The notes below the pieces were generated by a model. It did no database searches. It saw only the letters and a list, made by a program, of their open reading frames with translations, and was not told the DNA's origin. Below are positions 58,680 to 64,000 of a DNA stretch of 64,000 nucleotides, piece after piece (position 1 is the first letter of the stretch; the number at the start of each line of letters is the position of its first letter). The translations under genes and the position numbers were made by a program. Origin of the DNA: Melitaea cinxia (taxonomy: Eukaryota > Arthropoda > Insecta > Lepidoptera > Nymphalidae); the NCBI RefSeq assembly GCF_905220565.1, contig NC_059419.1, forward strand, positions 3,472,001 through 3,536,000. The letters run 5' to 3'.

Positions 58680-58948
58680 TTAACTGAGGTAGGGCGCAGC
58701 TTAAAATATATTGCCCAAAATATGGAGCAGCCCAACTGGGGAAGTACCTCGACCATACAGAAGAACACAGCTAAATAATACTGCTTTCAAGCAGTCTTGT
58801 GTACCTGTGCTGAATAAGGGGTCAAAGCTCCTGGGGGATTGGGGGTAGGGTCAACGACACGCTCGCGATTCTTATAGCGTTGCAGGCATCTATAGGCTAT
58901 GGTGATCACTTACTATCAAGTGAGCCGTACGCTAGTTGTATAAAAAAA
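58680..58948 (+). repeat. Rep-B, near full-length
   Basis: It begins AACTGAGGTAGGGC, then 'atatggagcagcccaactgggg', 'acacagctaaataatactgc', 'gctcctgggggattgggg', 'gcgttgcaggcatctataggct' and 'aagtgagccgtacgc', ending in an A run. With the 4441 copy it defines both ends of the family. Confidence 0.78.
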
Positions 58949-60049
58949 AGTTCACCTAGAATATAAGTTATTGATAGGATGTCAGAGATATATCTTTACC
59001 AGTAATCAGTAAATGTTCTCTAATGTACTTCTGGGACAGAAACAAGACGAAACTTCATTTAAGTTTGGAAGTTAAGTAAGTTTGGAAAAATATTATTATT
59101 ATAAAATTATTTTTATTATACAAATATTGTCTAGCAGAGAACTTTCTTCCATTCATAAGACTCTCTGTTTCGAAGTCTTTATATGACTGATTTTAGGTTA
59201 AAATTGTTCTTTAAATATCTAATGATAATGCAGTAAGGATCATTATTAACATCATAATTTTTTTTAATATAAAGTAAGGAATAACAATAGCTTTAGCTTT
59301 TTAGGTTATAGGAAACAAAACGCGTTATCACCAACGATGCTCCGCGACGCGTAAAATGAAAACTAAATAAAATTGCGCCGCCAGCCGCTCAAATATTGGA
59401 ACATCTGCTATCAAAACTTCATGCGATCCTGGTACAGGGATGTTTAACTGACGGATAGGCCTACGATTAACTTTGCTTTAAATATTTAAATAATGAACTG
59501 TGGAAAGGTTCCTGACATGTGTTTGTGAAATGTGTGTTGTTTTCCAGATCTTTATTTTTATTTAGTTGTTTTATAGAACTTATTTTGTTCTAAAATATAC
59601 AAGTTCTATGTAATAAAATTATTTTTTTATGAAAAAAAATTCTTTTTTTATTTAAATGGGTATCAGTTTATTAAAAAACGTTTTAAAATTACAATAATTA
59701 TATAGTAGAATATGAATCCTTTGTGAGGGATCCAGAAATACACAAGACACAATCACAAACTTCAAGACAACGACAAACGCTTAATAAATACGAAATTATC
59801 ATAAATGCACTATATATATATAAGCGTACTGTAAAATAATTAAATAAGCAAATGCGTCACTCAGACGTTGTTCCCAATTAGTCGTATAAATCCTGTACTA
59901 GAGACATATTGTTTAAGTAATAACTATCAATGACATTGTTACTTGATATATTTTAGTTATCAAATGTCTATGTTACTATATAATATTTCTGCCTGATAAT
60001 GTTGCCATTTCCAGCTATCATATGATCTGCGTATGGAAACCACGCGGGT
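58949..60049. other. Mostly AT-rich stretch
   Basis: 59320-59470 is CpG-richer (gatgctccgcgacgcg, attgcgccgccagccgc) and unlike any repeat here; it is possibly regulatory. The rest has no recognised features. Confidence 0.35.
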
Positions 60050-60051
60050 CC

Positions 60052-60155
60052 TATTGGACCAGTTATTGGTTTGAAGAAGATTTCTTGTTTCCACTTTCGC
60101 GGTTATGACGTGAGACATCGTCGCCATTTTGTTTAGAGGTGGCTATAAAAAGTCG
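60052..60155 (+). promoter_or_regulatory. Promoter-like cluster with TATA box
   Basis: Within about 100 bases there are two inverted CCAAT boxes (ATTGG at 60053-60057 and 60065-60069), a CRE/ATF-like TGACGTGAG (60106-60114), a YY1/Pho-like CGCCATTTTG (60122-60131) and a TATA box TATAAAAAG (60144-60152), in conventional order. No open frame or repeat starts within 100 bases downstream, so the transcript, if any, is unknown. Confidence 0.35.
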
Positions 60156-60259
60156 AGTACGTTTATTTTTTATGATAGGGATGTATTTGCAGTACATGTT
60201 TACTTCATATGTAGTATCATATGTTTAGCATATATAATATTATAGATATATACGCTTAT

Positions 60260-60534
60260 ATATATATGACTAGATAAATCTTGCGATATACTCGTTGTGA
60301 CTACTATCGTCAGAATTTCTCTGTCTATTTGTCTGTTTGTCTGTGCGTTTGTGCACGCCGATCTCAGAAACGTCTTATCCAATTTAGATGTGGTTTTTAC
60401 TGATATATTTTGGCAAGCTTAAATTAACAATTAATGTGAATCGGTACATAAATAAAAAAGTTATGCCAATTTAAATAATCACGTTGAACATATAAAGTCA
60501 CGTTCCACGCGAACGAAGTCGCGAGCACAACTAG
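60260..60534 (+). mobile_element. Helitron-like remnant
   Basis: It includes 'ctctgtctatttgtctgtttgtctgtg', 'cagaaacgtcttatcca' and 'gtgaatcggtacataaataa'. It ends in a GC hairpin 'cgcgaacgaagtcgcg' followed by 'agcacaa' and CTAG|T at 60531-60535. Confidence 0.65.
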
Positions 60535-60603
60535 TGTTATAAAAAACTCCTCAAGAAATATTTAACGCAAAAATTCTAATAATGAGGGTAGTTCCAAATT
60601 AGT

Positions 60604-60606
<3 letters not shown>

Positions 60607-60683
<77 letters not shown>
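60607..60683. repeat. (TA)38 microsatellite
   Basis: An uninterrupted TA tract of about 77 bases. Confidence 0.95.
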
Positions 60684-60685
<2 letters not shown>

Positions 60686-60899
60686 TCGTTACCTCGATTA
60701 CTGTAACTAGTTGGTACTGTATAGGTTTAATTATTATTTTAATGGGTATTCACTTTCAAAATAGTCGTTTACCTATAGGAAAAAAACTAGGATTCTACTT
60801 ACTTTACTTTTTATAAACTAAAGTCAGTAGAAATATTTTTCTTTGCGTGCAGAAAAATTGTTTTTTCTGTAAACCCACCGCTTAGCATAGTCATATATC

Positions 60900-61130
60900 T
60901 GACACGCGTATTTACGACATTTTAAACGGTCACTTACGTTGCTCGTCAAGCTGTCATTTAGTGACGCTCTGACTGACTACTGACGGTAATGACGATGTGA
61001 CTGACCGGCGCAGTCATTAGGGTCACGGGTAATACGGTGTTTTATTTAAAGTTTACGTCAATAATTATAATAATACTGACGTGACGTGACTTTTAGTGTA
61101 TTTCGTGACATAGTGATGATCCCCTCTAGC
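60900..61130. other. TGAC/GTCA-dense unique block
   Basis: It contains 'agtgacgctctgactgactactgacgg', 'gtgactgaccggcgcagtcattagggtcacggg' and 'tactgacgtgacgtgac'. It is GC-richer than its surroundings, not repeated elsewhere, and has no open frame with a known domain. It could be a cluster of CRE-like or nuclear-receptor half-sites, or simple sequence drift. Confidence 0.25.
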
Positions 61131-62018
61131 TATGAGTGAATTTAAGTGTATAGTGAATTTGTGGGTAAATGGTGAAAACATGACGTGTATGTGATTGGTA
61201 GCAAGTGGCTTGTAAGAGTTCTTCCTCTGGGCGTCTTTTGACAAATTGATTGTTACGCCAGAGAACATTCAATCTGAGCTTTGAAATACAAATATATTTA
61301 CATATTTTTTTACTTTTGAAGACTAGCATTTTGAAACATGTTTAAATGTAAAACTATTTGACTGTGTCTATTCACCCACTAGCTTATAACAGTAGATATC
61401 TAAAAATTTATGAAAAAAAATGTCAATTTTTTACAAATTCAATTCATATTTCGAACTACTTCCTTGGATTAGAAACAAAAATAAATAAAATATAAAGTAT
61501 TATTTTCGTAATACGTATGCTAATACACTATGAATCGTGCGTGGCCTTAATTTTTGTTTGTGATAATTAAAAATAAAATAATACGTAGTACAAATACTAA
61601 ACAATAAATAATTGTGTACCAACAAAGGTTATAATACCCAAGTCAATTTAAATTTCTAATTTTTAAAGCAAAATTGTTAATTTCAAGCTTAATAGCTTTA
61701 TAAATGACGAAGACAAAATGACAACGGAATTGACGGCAATTGTTCGACGATTATTATTAATTCGACGGAGATTCAGAGATTAACCGTCTTTAAAAAATGA
61801 AGTTACTTTTTTTTATTTTTAACGTTGATTTTTAAGTTTTGTATTTCATAAACACCTATATCAAGTTGAGTAGTTTTTGTTATAGGCTTTAAACTTCGTG
61901 TCTTATGGGAAAGCAGCTATTCTCTCCAAAAGGAAATGATTATTTTACTTGACTAAAGCCTGAATTTGAATTGTTTAAAAGAAACCTTTGTAGTTGAGTT
62001 GTTGTTGTTTAAGTTATT
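61131..62018. other. AT-rich stretch, nothing identified
   Basis: Two overlapping minus frames (61065-61329) show no domain. No repeat is recognised. Confidence 0.4.
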
Positions 62019-62027
62019 GGCTTTTAA

Positions 62028-62328
62028 TAACCGCTCTGGTTTAGTATTGCGTGTGCTGTGGTTCGATTCCCGCTCGGTACGGATGTTTGTATTTGTACAA
62101 GTATTTTTTTTCTATTTGGATGTCTGTCCTTTTGGATCTCCCCACAGTGCCTTGGAGAGCTCGTTAAAGCATCGGTCCTATACACCTGATAGCGATCGTT
62201 ACTCATAGTAAGTAATATATCCGCCAATCCACAATATAGCAGCGTGGTGGATTAAGCTCCGATTCTTATCCTACATGGAGAAAGAGGGTTATGTCCAGCA
62301 ATGTGATTTACAGTTTAAATCATGAACA
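62028..62328 (+). mobile_element. SINE-1, head type 2, full-length
   Basis: The head is 'ccgctctggtttagtattgcg' and 'gtggttcgattcccgctcgg' with its middle shortened. It is followed by 'tggatctccccacagtgccttggagagctcg', 'tgatagcgatcgttactcatag', 'cagcgtggtggattaagctccgat' and 'ttatgtccagcaatgtgattta'. The TSD GGCTTTTAA is exact at 62019-62027 and 62329-62337. Confidence 0.88.
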
Positions 62329-62839
62329 GGCTTTTAAAAAATGACTTTGTGACTCATGGCAACAGATTCAGTAACATCATATTACTACGAGTTGCTGAAA
62401 CATACAAAACTTATTTCCACAAAAGTATACTCAATTTAATTATTTTCATACGAAATAAGAATTAATAAAAATTGATATCGACTTTACAAAATTGATAGAA
62501 TAATAAAGCAAAAACGTGAATGTTTCGTAATACGATCATCATCGCCATTTTGTATTACATGATACGCGTCGCCTGCTTATGTATTCCGTTGGTTTATAAC
62601 CGAATTACATGCCCTGCTCGCGTTAATACCGTTCATTATTCTTCACGTATTGTCGTTTTTTTATTATTATTGACAATTCTCTGCTCGATTGAGTTTTAAT
62701 AGTTTAAAATTATTTATAAAATAATGAGTAAATAGGGTACTGTTCCTGAGCTAGGCAGATTAATGACAATGTGTTAGACAACTAATAATGACACATTTGT
62801 TTTGTACATATTTTTTTAAATTTAAATGTAATAATACAC

Positions 62840-63193
62840 GCTCAACATCCGCTCTGGTGTAGTGTTGCGTTTAGTCACCTAAAACACCAACTGTTTGCTG
62901 ATTGGATCGGGAATCCACCCAAACCCGGGATAGATGTTTATATTTGTACAAAATTCCTTTTCGGTTTGAATGTCTGTCCTTGTTGGTCACCCCACTGTGC
63001 CTTGGAGAGCACGTTAAGCCGTCGTTCCCGGTTATAATCGTAATTACCTAAAAGCGATCGTAATTCATAGTAAGGAACATATCCGCCAACCCGCAGTGAA
63101 GCAGCGTAGTGGATTAAGCTCCAATCTTTCTCCTACATGGAGAAAGAGGTTTATGCCCTGCAGTGGGATGTTTTTCATCTGAATCATAATTAA
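62840..63193 (+). mobile_element. SINE-1, head type 2, full-length
   Basis: The head is 'ccgctctggtgtagtgttgcg', with a diverged B box (attggatcgggaatcc). The body is complete and ends 'gaggtttatgccctgcagtggga'. The TSD AATAATACAC is exact at 62830-62839 and 63194-63203. It lies in the same orientation as the copy 500 bases upstream. Confidence 0.88.
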
Positions 63194-63224
63194 AATAATA
63201 CACAAAATTAATTAAGATATTAAG

Positions 63225-63295
63225 AATTTGACTCGGGCAGGAATCGTAACTACAACCCTCAGAACAGAAAGCAGTACCTACTAGCCTAGTCGGAA
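63225..63295 (-). mobile_element. SINE-2 remnant
   Basis: On the minus strand: 'gactaggctagtagg', 'ctgctttctgttctgagggttgtagttacgattcc' and 'tgcccgagtc', the same order as the 45780 copy. Confidence 0.5.
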
Positions 63296-64000
63296 GAAGA
63301 AATTTCTATTTTTCTTACCCCTTGTATGGAACAAGATTTTTTTTTTGTATTTTTAAATTAGAATTGTCAATAATAAAAACGAAGAAAAACATGTTTACCG
63401 TATTAAAAAAAGACATAATGTATCTAAATTGTACAATATTTAATTCATTTAATTAACATTATTAAAGTGATGTGTCTTTACATAAAGAACATTTAATAAT
63501 AATAGCTAAAGCGTCTATTTAAAAACAGAACAATACAATTTCGTAGAACATCCCAGTAGCACACATGTCGTAATGAAAAATAAACAAAACGAATAATCTC
63601 GACTAGATGATTTAGGGTATAATTGAAAGTGGTGTGTTTTTGAGGGCGATATGTTGACTTTGAGGGGGTTTTAACAGCTCTTGATAAATTACGTCACGCG
63701 GATCAACGATTTGCACTGGTAGCGCAACCAATGCCAATAATTCTTTATAGAGGATTAGTTTTACTGTAATAAATAGGTTTATAGTAATTTATTGGTTATG
63801 TAAGTGATGTTCAGTATTCGGGGAGAAAAATGTTTTCATACTTTTTTTTCTTACAAAAAATGTTAATATTTTTTTATTTAAATTTTGTATTGTATAATGC
63901 ACTTCAACAAGTGTTTGTTTAGGTGGGCTCAAAGCTTTAGTTTCTGCCATCTAACCTTGGTATGTGCAAAACAGTGATTTTTAACCGAATTCAAAAAAGG
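63296..64000. other. AT-rich end of window
   Basis: 63600-63730 is slightly GC-richer (gagggcgatatgttgac, cacgcggatcaacg). No gene or repeat is recognised. Confidence 0.4.

Overview
The window looks like non-coding DNA from a moth or butterfly nuclear genome (Lepidoptera). It is strongly AT-rich. There is no operon structure, and there are no long host exons. It is packed with tRNA-headed SINEs, RTE-type LINEs with (ATG)n tails, and Helitron-like repeats ending in CTAG|T, a mix that I recognise as typical of lepidopteran introns and intergenic DNA. The order-level call rests on recalled repeat families, not on a search.

Only one host-type protein-coding frame is clear: an intronless trypsin-like serine protease on the minus strand (41148-42239). 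Its catalytic triad is intact, but the zymogen activation motif is missing, so it may be a decaying retrocopy. Three short candidate exons are offered at low confidence: 6032-6090 (possible first coding exon), 40551-40641 (flanked by good splice signals) and 43033-43219 (possible terminal exon).

Mobile elements make up most of the recognisable content. (1) LINEs: a 5'-truncated but uninterrupted 518-codon reverse transcriptase (50671-52227, minus); two broken RTE copies (7142-8124 and 26218-26775); one broken CR1/Rex1-like copy with an internal deletion (32868-34129); one LINE 3' end (54280-54463). (2) SINE-1: a tRNA-headed SINE of about 300-345 bp with ten or so copies. It occurs with two different heads on one body, and its 3' end resembles the RTE 3' end. 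(3) R-short: a non-autonomous element of about 335 bp with an RTE tail, five copies, several with clear target-site duplications (TSDs). One copy is inverted in the way expected from twin priming. (4) Rep-B: a repeat of about 285 bp, around twelve copies. (5) Rep-C: an element with AACCGACTTC terminal inverted repeats. (6) Rep-D: a short repeat near 200 bp. (7) Helitron-like remnants, eight CTAG|T ends. (8) One 136-bp MITE with a TTA TSD. (9) SINE-2, a second tRNA-like SINE.

Layout: 0-10 kb has SINEs, Rep-B, the candidate first exon and an RTE copy. 10-23 kb is a dense nest of repeats with two insertions inside older repeats. 23-32 kb is sparse, with one RTE fragment, a MITE and a Helitron-like copy. 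32-35 kb holds the CR1-like LINE. 35-50 kb has R-short, Rep-B, SINE-1, the protease and Rep-C. 50-56 kb has the intact RT frame, a LINE tail and the inverted R-short. 56-64 kb has Rep-B, a promoter-like cluster, a (TA)n tract and two SINE-1 copies with exact TSDs. I found no CRISPR array, true tRNA or rRNA gene, and no previously unknown multi-gene system. The most informative signals are the shared LINE/SINE tails, SINE head swapping, nested insertions with exact TSDs, and the altered protease.
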